From contig NZ_JAFBDQ010000012.1 in NCBI RefSeq assembly GCF_016908315.1, forward strand, positions 1 to 64,000: DNA of 64,000 nt, written 5' to 3'. Below are positions 41,221-50,369 of this stretch, piece after piece (the first letter of the stretch is position 1; every line of letters begins with the position of its first letter). Under the pieces are notes generated by a model. It worked only from the letters and a program-made list of their open reading frames with translations. It did not search any database and had not been told where the DNA came from. Both the position numbers and the translations under genes were made by a program. The stretch comes from Halanaerobacter jeridensis. Lineage in GTDB: Bacteria; Bacillota; Halanaerobiia; Halobacteroidales; Halobacteroidaceae.

Positions 41221-42654
41221 ATGTTATCATTCATTGGTTCATTAATTGCTTTAGTTGTTGGTTATATTTTGTACGGGACAGTTGTTGAGAAAATTTTTGG
41301 TGTTAGTTCAGAGGCTGAAACTCCAGCTTATGCACAACAAGACGGTGTAGATTATGTTCCTTTAAGTTGGCCGCGGACATTCTTGATTCAGTTATTGAAT
41401 ATTGCGGGATTAGGGCCAATTTTCGGAGCGATTGCAGGAGCACTATTTGGTCCAGCAGCATTTATTTGGATTGTATTAGGTTCTATTTTTGCTGGTGGTG
41501 TTCATGATTACTTATCTGGAATGTTATCAATTCGTAATGGAGGCGCAACAATTTCGGAAGTTGTCGGTGAATATTTAGGTGAAGGTGCTCGACAGTTTAT
41601 GCGAGTATTTTCAGTTGTCTTATTAGTATTAGTAGGAACAGTATTTATGCGAGGACCGGCTGATTTATTGGCTAATATGACAAGTTGGAATGTTAACTTA
41701 TTATTAGGTGCGATTATAGTTTATTATTTCTTTGCCACTGTTTTACCAGTTGATAAGATTATATCTAAATTATATCCAATTTTAGGTGGCTCACTATTAA
41801 TTATGGCTTTAGGAATTGGTGGCGGCTTAATTATTGGCGACTATCAAATTCCTAATATTACTTTGGCTAATATGCATCCGGAAGAATTATCAATGTGGCC
41901 AATGTTATTTGTAACCATTGCTTGTGGAGCGATTAGTGGTTTTCACGCTACGCAGTCTCCTTTGATGGCCCGGTGTTTAAAAGATGAAAAGAATGGGAGA
42001 AAAGTATTCTACGGTGCGATGATTACTGAAGGAGTAATTGCTTTAGTTTGGGCTGCAGCAGCAATGACTTTCTTTGGCGGTACAGAAGGCTTATCTGGAG
42101 CAATGGCTCAACATGGTGGACCGGCTGGAATTGTTAAATTGATTAGTGACAATATGCTAGGTGTTGTTGGCGGTATCTTAGCAATGCTTGGAGTAGTAGC
42201 ACTGCCAATTAGTTCAGGAGATACAGCATTTAGAAGTGCTCGTTTAATTTTAGCCGATATCTTTAACTTAGATCAAAAAGATAATGCTAATCGATTCAAA
42301 TTGGCTATTCCAATGTTTGCAGTTGGTATTGCATTATCACAAATGGACTTTAGTGTAATTTGGCGTTATTTCGCTTGGTCTAACCAAACATTAGCTATGA
42401 TTGCTTTATGGGCTGGCGCAGTTTATTTATTAGAAGAAGAAAAGTTCCATTGGATTGCCACTTTACCGGCTACTTTCATGACTGCAGTTTCTATCACTTA
42501 TATTTTAACTGCACCAGAAGGATTCGGGATTCAAGGTTCATTGCCAACAATTGTTGGTGTACTAGCAGCATTAGGAGCTTTAGGATTATTTTTATTCAAA
42601 GGGCAGCAGGATACAGTAGGTTCTGAAGCTGGATTAGCAGTCTCAGAAGATTAA
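41221..42654 (+). CDS. cstA: CstA-family peptide/pyruvate transporter
   Basis: A 477-residue inner-membrane transporter with about 13 helices. The carbon-starvation signature is clear: PLSWPRTFLIQLLNIAGLGP, then IWIVLGSIFAGGVHDYLSGM and LSIRNGGATISEVVGEYLG. Family members take up peptides (CstA) or pyruvate (BtsT). It is shorter than the roughly 700-residue enterobacterial proteins, as in other Firmicutes. Downstream come an antiporter and a LytS/LytR pair; LytS-type systems elsewhere (BtsSR, YpdAB, LytST) sense pyruvate and control transporters, so regulation by the adjacent pair is likely. Confidence 0.93.
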   Translation: MLSFIGSLIALVVGYILYGTVVEKIFGVSSEAETPAYAQQDGVDYVPLSWPRTFLIQLLNIAGLGPIFGAIAGALFGPAAFIWIVLGSIFAGGVHDYLSGMLSIRNGGATISEVVGEYLGEGARQFMRVFSVVLLVLVGTVFMRGPADLLANMTSWNVNLLLGAIIVYYFFATVLPVDKIISKLYPILGGSLLIMALGIGGGLIIGDYQIPNITLANMHPEELSMWPMLFVTIACGAISGFHATQSPLMARCLKDEKNGRKVFYGAMITEGVIALVWAAAAMTFFGGTEGLSGAMAQHGGPAGIVKLISDNMLGVVGGILAMLGVVALPISSGDTAFRSARLILADIFNLDQKDNANRFKLAIPMFAVGIALSQMDFSVIWRYFAWSNQTLAMIALWAGAVYLLEEEKFHWIATLPATFMTAVSITYILTAPEGFGIQGSLPTIVGVLAALGALGLFLFKGQQDTVGSEAGLAVSED

Positions 42655-42722
42655 TTGTAAAATACCTTTTACAACTTCTAAATTAGTAGTTATAATATAA
42701 AAGGAAAAATTAATAATAGATA

Positions 42723-42759
42723 GTTTAGCTCAGTCCTTTAATTAGTGGCTGAGCTAAAC
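42723..42759 (+). terminator. Hairpin between cstA and antiporter genes
   Basis: An 11-bp perfect stem (GTTTAGCTCAG at 42723-42733, CTGAGCTAAAC at 42749-42759) without a strong T-tract. It could be a weak terminator, an mRNA-stability hairpin or part of a leader. Confidence 0.5.
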
Positions 42760-42788
42760 TTATACCATAAATTTTCAGAGGTGAAATA

Positions 42789-44084
42789 ATGGACTTAACA
42801 ACAGTTAATAGCCTAGCTGATTTAAGAAAGTGGTCTCTACTAAATCATGTGGACCATAAAGTAGTGTATGTGATAGGAGTCTTAGTCTTTTTTTCATTTA
42901 TAATAATTTCAATTACAAAAAAATTAAAAATACCAAAGGTAGTAGGGTATGTGCTGGTTGGTATTTTATTTAGTGTTAGTACAGTTAATCGCGTTCCTTT
43001 TTTATCGGGGCAGGCTAAAGAATGGTATGCTTATTTAATTAATTCTTTTAGCTATGTTACTGTATTGACTGTATCATTTATTTCTTTTAAGATTGGAACT
43101 GAGCTTTCCATTGAGGTATTAAAAAAATTAGAGGTAGAATTTGCTTTGATTGTTTTTTTAGAATCGATCGGATCTTTTGCTTTAGTAACAGGAAGTATGT
43201 TATTATTAGAGCAACCATTATTTTTAGCTTTAGTTTTAGGAGCAATTGCTTGTGCTACTGCTCCAGCAGCTACAGTAATGGTTTTAAAAGAGTACAAAGC
43301 TCACGGTGAATTAACAGCTACCTTATTAGTAGTCTTAGCTTTAGATGAAGCCTTGGCGGTGATTATCTTTAGTTTTGCCGAACCAATAGCTTTAACTTGT
43401 GGAGCAGAACATATGAGCTTAACATTTACTAATGGCTTTTTAATTCCACTAATTAAAGTTCTAGGGGCAATTTCTTTGGGCTTACTTGCTGGTTATTTTT
43501 CTCAAAAAGCTATGGTTGATTATCATAGTAAAGTAAAAAAGGTATTATTATTGTTAACAACAGTCTTTGGAGTTTCAGCTATTGCAATCTTTTTTCATGC
43601 TTCGCCTTTGATAGCTAATCTGTCAGTTGGTTTTGCTTATCGTAATTTCTGTAAACGGCATTTAGGAATAGCTGAGCATATGGATACGATTACTATTCCC
43701 TTATATGCAATTTTCTTTATTTTAGCAGGGATGCAGATTAAGATTGCTAGTATAACTTCTGTTAGTTTTTTGATTATAGCAGTTACTTATTTTGTAGCCC
43801 GAACAATTGGAAAATTAGGCGGTTCTTATTTAGGTGCTAAATTATCGGGAGCTCCAAAGAAAGTAGAAAAATATATTGGCTTAGGATTATTACCACAGAT
43901 TGGGGTAGCAATTGATTTGGCTTATAAAGTAGAAAGAGATTTTGCTCATTTAGCTGGTGAAAAAGCTAAATTAGGTATGTTAGTCTTTAATATTCTCTTA
44001 TTCACTGCTGCAATTACCGAAATTTTAGGTCCTTTAGCAACAGAGTATGGGCTTAATCAGGCGGGAGAAATGAAAGAATTTTAA
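42789..44084 (+). CDS. Cation/proton antiporter
   Basis: A 431-residue protein with about 12 membrane helices of the monovalent cation:proton antiporter superfamily. Features include VVGYVLVGILFS (helix 2-3), LGAIACATAPAATVMVLKEY and the acidic helix LALDEALAVIIFSFAEP, with LLPQIGVAIDLAYKVE in the C-terminal part. No soluble TrkA domain is attached. The location between cstA and lytS suggests coupling of ion balance to uptake of an acidic or peptide substrate, but it may serve general sodium export in a halophile. It is 23 bases from the lytS start, consistent with one transcript. Confidence 0.88.
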   Translation: MDLTTVNSLADLRKWSLLNHVDHKVVYVIGVLVFFSFIIISITKKLKIPKVVGYVLVGILFSVSTVNRVPFLSGQAKEWYAYLINSFSYVTVLTVSFISFKIGTELSIEVLKKLEVEFALIVFLESIGSFALVTGSMLLLEQPLFLALVLGAIACATAPAATVMVLKEYKAHGELTATLLVVLALDEALAVIIFSFAEPIALTCGAEHMSLTFTNGFLIPLIKVLGAISLGLLAGYFSQKAMVDYHSKVKKVLLLLTTVFGVSAIAIFFHASPLIANLSVGFAYRNFCKRHLGIAEHMDTITIPLYAIFFILAGMQIKIASITSVSFLIIAVTYFVARTIGKLGGSYLGAKLSGAPKKVEKYIGLGLLPQIGVAIDLAYKVERDFAHLAGEKAKLGMLVFNILLFTAAITEILGPLATEYGLNQAGEMKEF

Positions 44085-44107
44085 AACTATAAAGAGGGAT
44101 GGTAACT

Positions 44108-45805
44108 ATGGAATTAGCTCAAATTAATAATTTATTATTTACTCTAATTAAAAGTATGTCTGTAATTGCAGTAGCTGCTTATTTATTGGGCTTGGAAACC
44201 AATCTCTTTAATAAATTATTTAACCAACGTCCTAAATGGCAGACAAAAGGTTTTTTAGTTATCTTTTTTGGTATTCTATCCCTGTCAGGTACTTATTTAG
44301 GGATAGAGATCCAAGGTGCTTATGCTAATATTAGGGCTATCGGAGCTGTGGTCGCTGGATTATTAGGTGGTCCAATGGTCGGAATACTGGCAGGATTAAT
44401 TGGTGGGCTACATCGTTTTTTATTAGGCGGCTATACTGCTTTTGCTTGTGCATTATCAACGATTTTAGCTGGATTGATTGGCGGTATAGTGTATAAATAT
44501 CGTCCATTAAATAGAATTAGTTTAAGAGAAGGATTTACTGTAGGAGTAGTGGTTGAAGTTATTGAAATGACTTTTGTTTTGATTTTTAGTAATCCTTATT
44601 CTGAGGCTTTAGTTTTAGTTGAAACAATTGCTTTACCGATGATTTTAAGTAATGCTTTAGGAATTGTATTATTTATAGATATTTTGCAGAAAAGTTTTCG
44701 CAAAAAAGAAGAGGCTAAAGCTCGACAAGCACATAAAGCATTGAAAATTGCTAATAATAGTCTCTGTTATTTAAGTGAGGGATTAAATCATGATTCGGCT
44801 TCTGAAACTGCAAAAATCATTTTAGAGATTACGGAAGTAACAGCAGTAGCTATTACGAATCAAGAAGAAGTCTTAGCCCATTGTGGAGCAGGAGAAGATC
44901 ATCATCAAGCCGGGGCAGGTATTTTGACTGATGCTACTAAATTGGCTCTTGATCAAGGAGAGTTGAATATTGTTTCAACAGCAGATGAAGTAGGCTGTCC
45001 AGTTGATGGCTGTCCTTTGGGGTCAGCAGTAATAGTACCATTAAAGCAGGATCAAGAAGTAATTGGAACCTTAAAATTGTATAAAAGAACCGAACAGAGT
45101 ATTACTGATGTTGATATTGTCTTGGCCCGCGGGATTGGTGAATTGTTATCGACTCAGCTTTATTTATCAAGGTTGAAGAAAGAAGCACAGTTAACTACTG
45201 AAGCAGAGTTAAAGGCGTTACAAGCACAGATCCACCCTCATTTCTTATTCAATTCTTTGAATACAATTGTTTCTTTCTGTCGGACTGACCCTGATCAGGC
45301 ACGGAAGTTATTGATGAGATTATCTAAATTTTTCCGTAAAACTTTGACGCAAAATAGTAAAATTGTGACCCTCAAACAAGAATTAGATTATATGCAGGAT
45401 TATATGACGATTGAGAAAGCACGTTATGGAGATAAACTAAATATTGAGATAGATATTCCAGATCGATTATTAGATTATAAAGTACCTAGTTTTACACTCC
45501 AGCCGCTTGTAGAGAATGCTATTAAACACGGCTTAGCACCGCAGGCTCAAGCTGGTACAGTAGAGATTAAGGCAGAAATTGTGGATTCTAATCTAATAAT
45601 TGAAATTATAGATGATGGAGTAGGAATTGCTGACAATAAAGTAGAAGATATTTTGGAAGTAGGTAGTGGTCAAGATGTGGGGATTGGCTTAAGTAATGTT
45701 GATCAGCGTTTAGATAAAATTTATGGTAATGAATATGGAGTTGAAATTAAGAGCAAATTAAATAAAGGGACAAAAGTAATTATTACTCTACCACTTAAGG
45801 AGTAG
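44108..45805 (+). CDS. lytS: LytS/BtsS-type sensor histidine kinase
   Basis: A 565-residue kinase: 5TM-5TMR_LYT membrane domain (about 1-200; ANIRAIGAVVAGLLGGPMVG, GLIGGLHRFLLGGYTA), a GAF-like domain (about 210-345; CPVDGCPLGSA), a His_kinase domain with LQAQIHPHFLFNSLNTIV (about 371-388), and a HATPase_c domain (LVENAIKHG, GIGLSNVDQRL). An ATG at 44099 is in frame, but 44108 is better spaced from AGAGGG. The response regulator follows after 11 bases. Related sensors bind pyruvate or respond to envelope change; the cstA neighbour favours a nutrient signal. Confidence 0.94.
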   Translation: MELAQINNLLFTLIKSMSVIAVAAYLLGLETNLFNKLFNQRPKWQTKGFLVIFFGILSLSGTYLGIEIQGAYANIRAIGAVVAGLLGGPMVGILAGLIGGLHRFLLGGYTAFACALSTILAGLIGGIVYKYRPLNRISLREGFTVGVVVEVIEMTFVLIFSNPYSEALVLVETIALPMILSNALGIVLFIDILQKSFRKKEEAKARQAHKALKIANNSLCYLSEGLNHDSASETAKIILEITEVTAVAITNQEEVLAHCGAGEDHHQAGAGILTDATKLALDQGELNIVSTADEVGCPVDGCPLGSAVIVPLKQDQEVIGTLKLYKRTEQSITDVDIVLARGIGELLSTQLYLSRLKKEAQLTTEAELKALQAQIHPHFLFNSLNTIVSFCRTDPDQARKLLMRLSKFFRKTLTQNSKIVTLKQELDYMQDYMTIEKARYGDKLNIEIDIPDRLLDYKVPSFTLQPLVENAIKHGLAPQAQAGTVEIKAEIVDSNLIIEIIDDGVGIADNKVEDILEVGSGQDVGIGLSNVDQRLDKIYGNEYGVEIKSKLNKGTKVIITLPLKE

Positions 45806-45816
45806 GTGTTAGAAAG

Positions 45817-46590
45817 ATGGCTAAACTACAAACAATTATTGTTGATGATGAAGCTCCAGCGCGTAACGAACTAGATTATCTATTGACTGAAATTGATGAA
45901 GTTGAATTAATTGCTGAAGCAGATAATGGGATTGCAGCTTTACAATTAATTAAGGAAGAACAACCAGACCTTGTATTTTTAGATATTGAAATGCCGGGGA
46001 AGAATGGCCTTGAGGTAGCTGAAGAATTACAAAAGATGAAGCAACCACCGCAGATAATCTTCTTGACGGCTTATGACCAATATGCTCTAGATGCTTTTAA
46101 AGTCAATGCAATTAATTATATTTTGAAGCCTTATGAAGAAGCTGAAGTTTATGAAGCAATTGAAAGAGTACAGGAGTTATATCCTGAACAAGAATTATTA
46201 GAAGAAAAATTGACGGCAGTGATGAATGAGTTATCGGATGATAATCAACAACAAGAGGTAGACAAGCTACCAGTGACTACTAATCGGGGTCGAATTAAAT
46301 TATTGGAGTATGGAAAGATAATTTATATTCATACTAAAGCTAAAAAAGTTTATGCTGTAACTAAAGATAAGGAATATGAGGTGGATAACAACTTAACAGA
46401 ATTAGAAGAAAAATTAAGTTCAGATTTCTTTAGAGTACACCGCAGTTATATCGTTAACCTGGCTAAGATAGAAGAGGTAATTCCTTGGTTTAAGGGTAAG
46501 TATCAAGTGGTAATGGCTGATAATAACAATCAAAAAATACCTGTGAGTCGTTCTAAAGTAAAAACTCTACAGCAGATTTTTGATTTGTGA
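45817..46590 (+). CDS. lytR: LytR/AlgR-family response regulator (LytTR DNA-binding)
   Basis: A 257-residue regulator with a receiver domain (about 1-120; acidic DDEAPARNELDYLL, phospho-Asp in LVFLDIEMPGKNGLE, switch Lys in YILKPYEEAE) and a LytTR DNA-binding domain (about 150-255; FFRVHRSYIVNLAKIEEV, KIPVSRSKVKTL). It is the cognate partner of the kinase encoded 11 bases upstream. LytTR regulators bind direct repeats upstream of targets; the most likely nearby target is cstA. A strong terminator closes the unit. Confidence 0.95.
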   Translation: MAKLQTIIVDDEAPARNELDYLLTEIDEVELIAEADNGIAALQLIKEEQPDLVFLDIEMPGKNGLEVAEELQKMKQPPQIIFLTAYDQYALDAFKVNAINYILKPYEEAEVYEAIERVQELYPEQELLEEKLTAVMNELSDDNQQQEVDKLPVTTNRGRIKLLEYGKIIYIHTKAKKVYAVTKDKEYEVDNNLTELEEKLSSDFFRVHRSYIVNLAKIEEVIPWFKGKYQVVMADNNNQKIPVSRSKVKTLQQIFDL

Positions 46591-46596
46591 TAAAGT

Positions 46597-46632
46597 AAAA
46601 AGAGCAACCGATTTAATCGGTTGCTCTTTTCT
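46597..46632. terminator. Bidirectional terminator after lytSR
   Basis: 14-bp stem (AAAAGAGCAACCGA at 46597-46610, TCGGTTGCTCTTTT at 46617-46630). It also serves the convergent microprotein gene ending at 46638. Confidence 0.93.
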
Positions 46633-46637
46633 TAATT

Positions 46638-46733
46638 TTAGTAATCATAACCGCCGCCTAAAACTAATAAAATCAAAATTAAGAAGATAATATAAACTAA
46701 ATTATCTCCACCACCGCCAAATAAGTCTCCCAT
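46638..46733 (-). CDS. 31-residue YjcZ-like hydrophobic microprotein (copy 1)
   Basis: The frame reads MGDLFGGGGDNLVYIIFLIL, then ILLVLGGGYDY. A Gly-rich head, one membrane helix and a GGGYD tail resemble the YjcZ/sporulation-associated family of tiny membrane proteins in Firmicutes. GAGAGGAGGGAAC precedes the ATG at ideal spacing. A near-identical copy lies at 46877-46972. A role in the spore or forespore membrane is inferred from the family only. Confidence 0.85.
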   Translation of the reverse strand: MGDLFGGGGDNLVYIIFLILILLVLGGGYDY

Positions 46734-46832
46734 TTATGTTCCCTCCTCTCTTTTACAGTATTTTTATTTCTATACTATGAAAGTTTAATCTATTTTGTTA
46801 AACAGAACTCTAAACCATTCATCTCTAATGAG

Positions 46833-46860
46833 TAAAGCAGCCAGGTTCCTGGCTGCTTTA
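46833..46860. terminator. Hairpin between the two minus-strand microgenes
   Basis: 13-bp stem (TAAAGCAGCCAGG at 46833-46845, CCTGGCTGCTTTA at 46848-46860) lies just past the stop of the second microgene, giving each copy its own transcript end. Confidence 0.85.
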
Positions 46861-46876
46861 GAGTTAGGTGGCTAAG

Positions 46877-46972
46877 TTAACAATCATAACCTCCACCTAA
46901 GACTAATAGAATCAAAATTAAGAAGATGATATAAACACAGCTATCTCCACATCCACCAAATAAGTCTCCCAT
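46877..46972 (-). CDS. 31-residue YjcZ-like hydrophobic microprotein (copy 2, Cys-containing)
   Basis: The frame reads MGDLFGGCGDSCVYIIFLIL, then ILLVLGGGYDC. It differs from copy 1 mainly by three cysteines (positions 8, 12 and 31), which could allow disulfide or metal contacts. A strong AAGGGGG lies ahead of the ATG. It is clearly a tandem duplicate of the gene at 46638-46733. Each copy has its own ribosome site and terminator, so both are probably expressed. Confidence 0.85.
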   Translation of the reverse strand: MGDLFGGCGDSCVYIIFLILILLVLGGGYDC

Positions 46973-47132
46973 TAATTATGCCCCCTTTGTTTTATAGGTT
47001 TACTTTATACTATGCAGGTTGTTGTTAATTCGTTAATTGATTCCTCCACCCACCATATTTTTCCTTTAACAATTTGATTATTTAATTTATATATTATAAT
47101 GTAGTCATTTTAAGTTAGAGAGGGGGATTATA

Positions 47133-47228
47133 ATGGATTATAGCTATGAAGATCATGGCGGCGGCAACATAATGTGGATATTTTTGATACTTATTTTAGT
47201 ATTATTTACTGGAGGAATGGAATGGTAA
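47133..47228 (+). CDS. 31-residue single-helix microprotein (divergent third copy)
   Basis: The frame reads MDYSYEDHGGGNIMWIFLIL, then ILVLFTGGMEW. The same length, Gly-rich head and single hydrophobic helix suggest the same family, but it is on the opposite strand and diverged. GAGAGGGGGAT precedes the ATG and a strong terminator follows at 47241-47284. Confidence 0.8.
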   Translation: MDYSYEDHGGGNIMWIFLILILVLFTGGMEW

Positions 47229-47240
47229 AAAATTAAGAAA

Positions 47241-47284
47241 TTAAACTACCTGCTTGGTCTTAATTGATCAAGCAGGTAGTTTAA
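47241..47284 (+). terminator. Terminator after third microgene
   Basis: 16-bp perfect stem (TTAAACTACCTGCTTG at 47241-47256, CAAGCAGGTAGTTTAA at 47269-47284) followed by an AT-rich tract. Confidence 0.88.
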
Positions 47285-47319
47285 TTAGATATTTTTTTAA
47301 CAAAAAACTAATAAATTTC

Positions 47320-47356
47320 TTGACGCTGTTAAAATATTTGTTATAATAATAACGAA
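47320..47356 (+). promoter_or_regulatory. adhE promoter with possible Rex-type operator
   Basis: TTGACG (47320-47325), a 16-bp spacer and TATAAT (47342-47347) form a good promoter, leaving a leader of about 225 bases. The -10 lies in TTGTTATAATAATAACGAA (47338-47356), which resembles the Firmicutes Rex site (TTGTTA, six bases, TAACAA) with one extra base. Rex commonly controls adhE by NADH/NAD ratio. The rest of the leader is AT-rich without an obvious fold. Confidence 0.5.
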
Positions 47357-47580
47357 GATTGAGAAAGAGAGGACTTCATATTAGCTATAAAACCCTAAAT
47401 TAATAGTTATCTATAAAATTATAGTAATTAGATCCAATCTATAATACTAATATCTTTGATATAATATTAACTATTTTTTTAGTGGTTAAGTGAAAAAAAT
47501 AACAAAGTAATAATTAAGTAGTTTAAAAGATGATATTTAAGTCAATATTAAGATTAATAAGTCTATAAGGGGGAATCAAA

Positions 47581-50175
47581 ATGTCAATTAAAAAAGTGAC
47601 TAACACTGAAGAATTAGAAGAATTAATTACAGAAGTAGAAGAGGCACAGAGAGAATTCGCTGAATATTCGCAGGAAGAAGTGGATGAAATTTTTAGAAAA
47701 GCATCTGTTGCTGCAAATGACAAGCGTATTGATTTGGCTAAATTGGCAGTAGAAGATACTGAAATGGGAGTAGTAGAAGATAAGGTGATTAAAAATCACT
47801 TTTCTGCAGAGTATATTTATAATGAGTATCGTGACAGTAAAACTTGTGGTGTAATAGAAGAGGATGAATCTTATGGAGTTAAAAAGATTGCTGAACCAAT
47901 AGGAGTTTTAGCTGGGATTGTACCTGTTACTAATCCTACTTCCACAACTATTTTCAAGTCGTTGATTTCGCTTAAAACAAGAAATGCAATTATTTTCTCT
48001 CCTCATCCGAATGCTACTGAATGTACAATTGAAGCTGCTAAAACTGTTTTGGAAGCAGCAGTAGAGGCTGGGGCACCTGAAAATATTATCGGCTGGATTG
48101 ATGAGCCGTCAATTGAAATGTCACAGATGTTAATGCAGCATCAGAAGGTAGCTATGATTTTAGCTACAGGAGGACCAGGTATGGTCAAGCAGGCTTATTC
48201 ATCTGGAAAGCCAGCAATTGGAGTAGGTGCAGGTAATACTCCAGCTGTAATTGATGAAACAGCGCATCTGAAAATGGCTGTTAGCTCAATTTTAATGAGT
48301 AAAACTTTCGATAATGGTGTTATTTGTGCTTCGGAACAGTCAGTAACTGTAGTTGATGAAGTTTATGAAGAGGTCAAGCAAGAATTTATTAGTCGTGGAG
48401 CATATGTTTTATCACCTGCTGAAAAAGAGAAAGTAGATGATATTTTATTACAAGATGGTCATATTAATTCAGAAGTAGTAGGACAGCCAGCAGCAAAGAT
48501 TGCTAATTTAGCTGGGTTAGAAGTACCAGAAGAAACTAAAGTCTTAATTGCTGAAGTTGAAGAAGTAGGAGAAGAGGAACCATTCTCTTATGAGAAATTG
48601 TCACCAACGTTGGCTCTTTATCGAGCTGAAGATTTTTATTCAGCAGTCGATAATGCTACAGATTTAGTTGAATTTGGTGGCATGGGTCATACTTCAGTTT
48701 TATATACAGATAGAGTTAATGAAGATAGAATAGATTACTTTGATACTGAAATGAAAACAGGAAGAATTCTAGTTAATATGCCTTCATCTCAAGGAGCAAT
48801 TGGTGATATTTATAACTTTAAATTAGAACCATCTCTAACCTTAGGTTGTGGTTCTTGGGGTGGGAATTCAGTCAGTGAAAATGTGGGGGTTAAACATCTA
48901 ATGAATATTAAGACAACTGCGGAACGAAAAGAGAATATGTTGTGGTTTAAAGTACCAGAAGATATCTATTTCAAATATGGATCCTTACCAATTGCTTTAA
49001 AAGAATTAGATGATAAAGAAAAAGCATTTATTGTAACTGACGAGGATTTATATGATTTAGGTTATGCTGAGAGAATTACTGATGAATTAGATAAAAACGA
49101 TGTAGACTTTAGAGTTTTCTCTGATGTCAAGCCGGATCCGACACTATCTACAGTTAATAAAGCTTTAGAAAAGATGAGATCTTATGAACCAGATTTAATT
49201 ATTGCTTTAGGTGGCGGATCTCCAATGGATGCTGCCAAAATCATGTGGTTATTGTATGAGCACCCAGAAGCTAAATTCAAAGAATTATCAATGACTTTTA
49301 TGGATATTAGAAAAAGAATTTATAAATTCCCAGAGCTAGGAAATAAAGCAGAAATGGTAGCAATACCTACTACTTCAGGAACTGGATCAGAAGTAACGCC
49401 ATTTGCAGTAGTCACTGATGATGAGACAGGGATAAAATATCCAATTGCTGATTATGAATTAACTCCTAATATGGCAATTGTTGATCCTGATTTAGTATTA
49501 AGTATGCCGCCGAAATTGACTGCTTATTCTGGAATTGATGCTTTAACTCATGCAATTGAGGCTTATGTATCAGTCTTATCAAATGAATATACTAAAGGAT
49601 TAGCTTTAGAAGCAATTCGCTTAATCTTTAAGTATCTGCCTCGATCTTATAAAAATGGTGCCGATGATAGAAAAGCAAGAGAAAAGATTCATTATGCTGC
49701 CACAACAGCGGGAATGGCTTTTGCTAATGCTTTCTTAGGTATCTGTCACTCGATGGCACATAAATTAGGTTCAACGTTCCACTTACCGCATGGTTTAGCT
49801 AATTCACTGTTGATTAAACCTGTAATTAAATATAATTCAAGTAATGTACCACAAAAACAGGCATCATTCCCACAGTATAAGTATCCGTTAGCTAAGAGAA
49901 GATATGCTAAAATTGCTGAACACTTAGGATTAGGTGGGAATAGTGATGAAGAGAAGACTAAACTTTTAATTGATGCTATTGATGAGTTACAAAATGAATT
50001 AGATTTACCTAATAGCATCAAAGAAGCTGGAGTTTCTGAACATGATTTCTATAAAGAACTTGATCATATGTCAGAATTAGCTTTTGATGATCAATGTACG
50101 GCTGCAAATCCACGTTATCCGTTAATTAGTGAATTGAAAGAACTATATATTAAAGGATTTAATGGAGAATTTTAA
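47581..50175 (+). CDS. adhE: Bifunctional acetaldehyde-CoA/alcohol dehydrogenase
   Basis: An 864-residue fusion reducing acetyl-CoA to ethanol. The N-terminal ALDH part (about 1-440) has the catalytic Cys249 in FDNGVICASEQSV and the motif GVGAGNTPAVID. The C-terminal iron-dependent ADH part (about 455-864) has LGGGSPMDAAK, DALTHAIEAYVS and the iron-binding stretch GICHSMAHKLGSTFHLPHG. It is standard length for the spirosome-forming enzyme and is the main ethanol route in fermenting Halanaerobiales. It has its own promoter and a strong terminator. AGGGGGAATC precedes the ATG. Confidence 0.98.
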   Translation: MSIKKVTNTEELEELITEVEEAQREFAEYSQEEVDEIFRKASVAANDKRIDLAKLAVEDTEMGVVEDKVIKNHFSAEYIYNEYRDSKTCGVIEEDESYGVKKIAEPIGVLAGIVPVTNPTSTTIFKSLISLKTRNAIIFSPHPNATECTIEAAKTVLEAAVEAGAPENIIGWIDEPSIEMSQMLMQHQKVAMILATGGPGMVKQAYSSGKPAIGVGAGNTPAVIDETAHLKMAVSSILMSKTFDNGVICASEQSVTVVDEVYEEVKQEFISRGAYVLSPAEKEKVDDILLQDGHINSEVVGQPAAKIANLAGLEVPEETKVLIAEVEEVGEEEPFSYEKLSPTLALYRAEDFYSAVDNATDLVEFGGMGHTSVLYTDRVNEDRIDYFDTEMKTGRILVNMPSSQGAIGDIYNFKLEPSLTLGCGSWGGNSVSENVGVKHLMNIKTTAERKENMLWFKVPEDIYFKYGSLPIALKELDDKEKAFIVTDEDLYDLGYAERITDELDKNDVDFRVFSDVKPDPTLSTVNKALEKMRSYEPDLIIALGGGSPMDAAKIMWLLYEHPEAKFKELSMTFMDIRKRIYKFPELGNKAEMVAIPTTSGTGSEVTPFAVVTDDETGIKYPIADYELTPNMAIVDPDLVLSMPPKLTAYSGIDALTHAIEAYVSVLSNEYTKGLALEAIRLIFKYLPRSYKNGADDRKAREKIHYAATTAGMAFANAFLGICHSMAHKLGSTFHLPHGLANSLLIKPVIKYNSSNVPQKQASFPQYKYPLAKRRYAKIAEHLGLGGNSDEEKTKLLIDAIDELQNELDLPNSIKEAGVSEHDFYKELDHMSELAFDDQCTAANPRYPLISELKELYIKGFNGEF

Positions 50176-50213
50176 GTTGTATTTGATGTAATACCTGTTT
50201 GAAAACCCCTTTA

Positions 50214-50251
50214 CCGCCAGGTTTAACCTACCTGGCGGATTTCATTTTTTT
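50214..50251 (+). terminator. Rho-independent terminator after adhE
   Basis: 9-bp GC-rich stem (CCGCCAGGT at 50214-50222, ACCTGGCGG at 50230-50238) followed by a T-rich tract. Confidence 0.92.
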
Positions 50252-50369
50252 GAAAGAATGAATAATAGTATTAGCTTAATAGCACAATAATTAAAGGAGT
50301 TCATACTGAACTTATTAATGAGAAAGACTGATAAATTAACATATAATATTTTTGATTTGAGGTGGTTAC

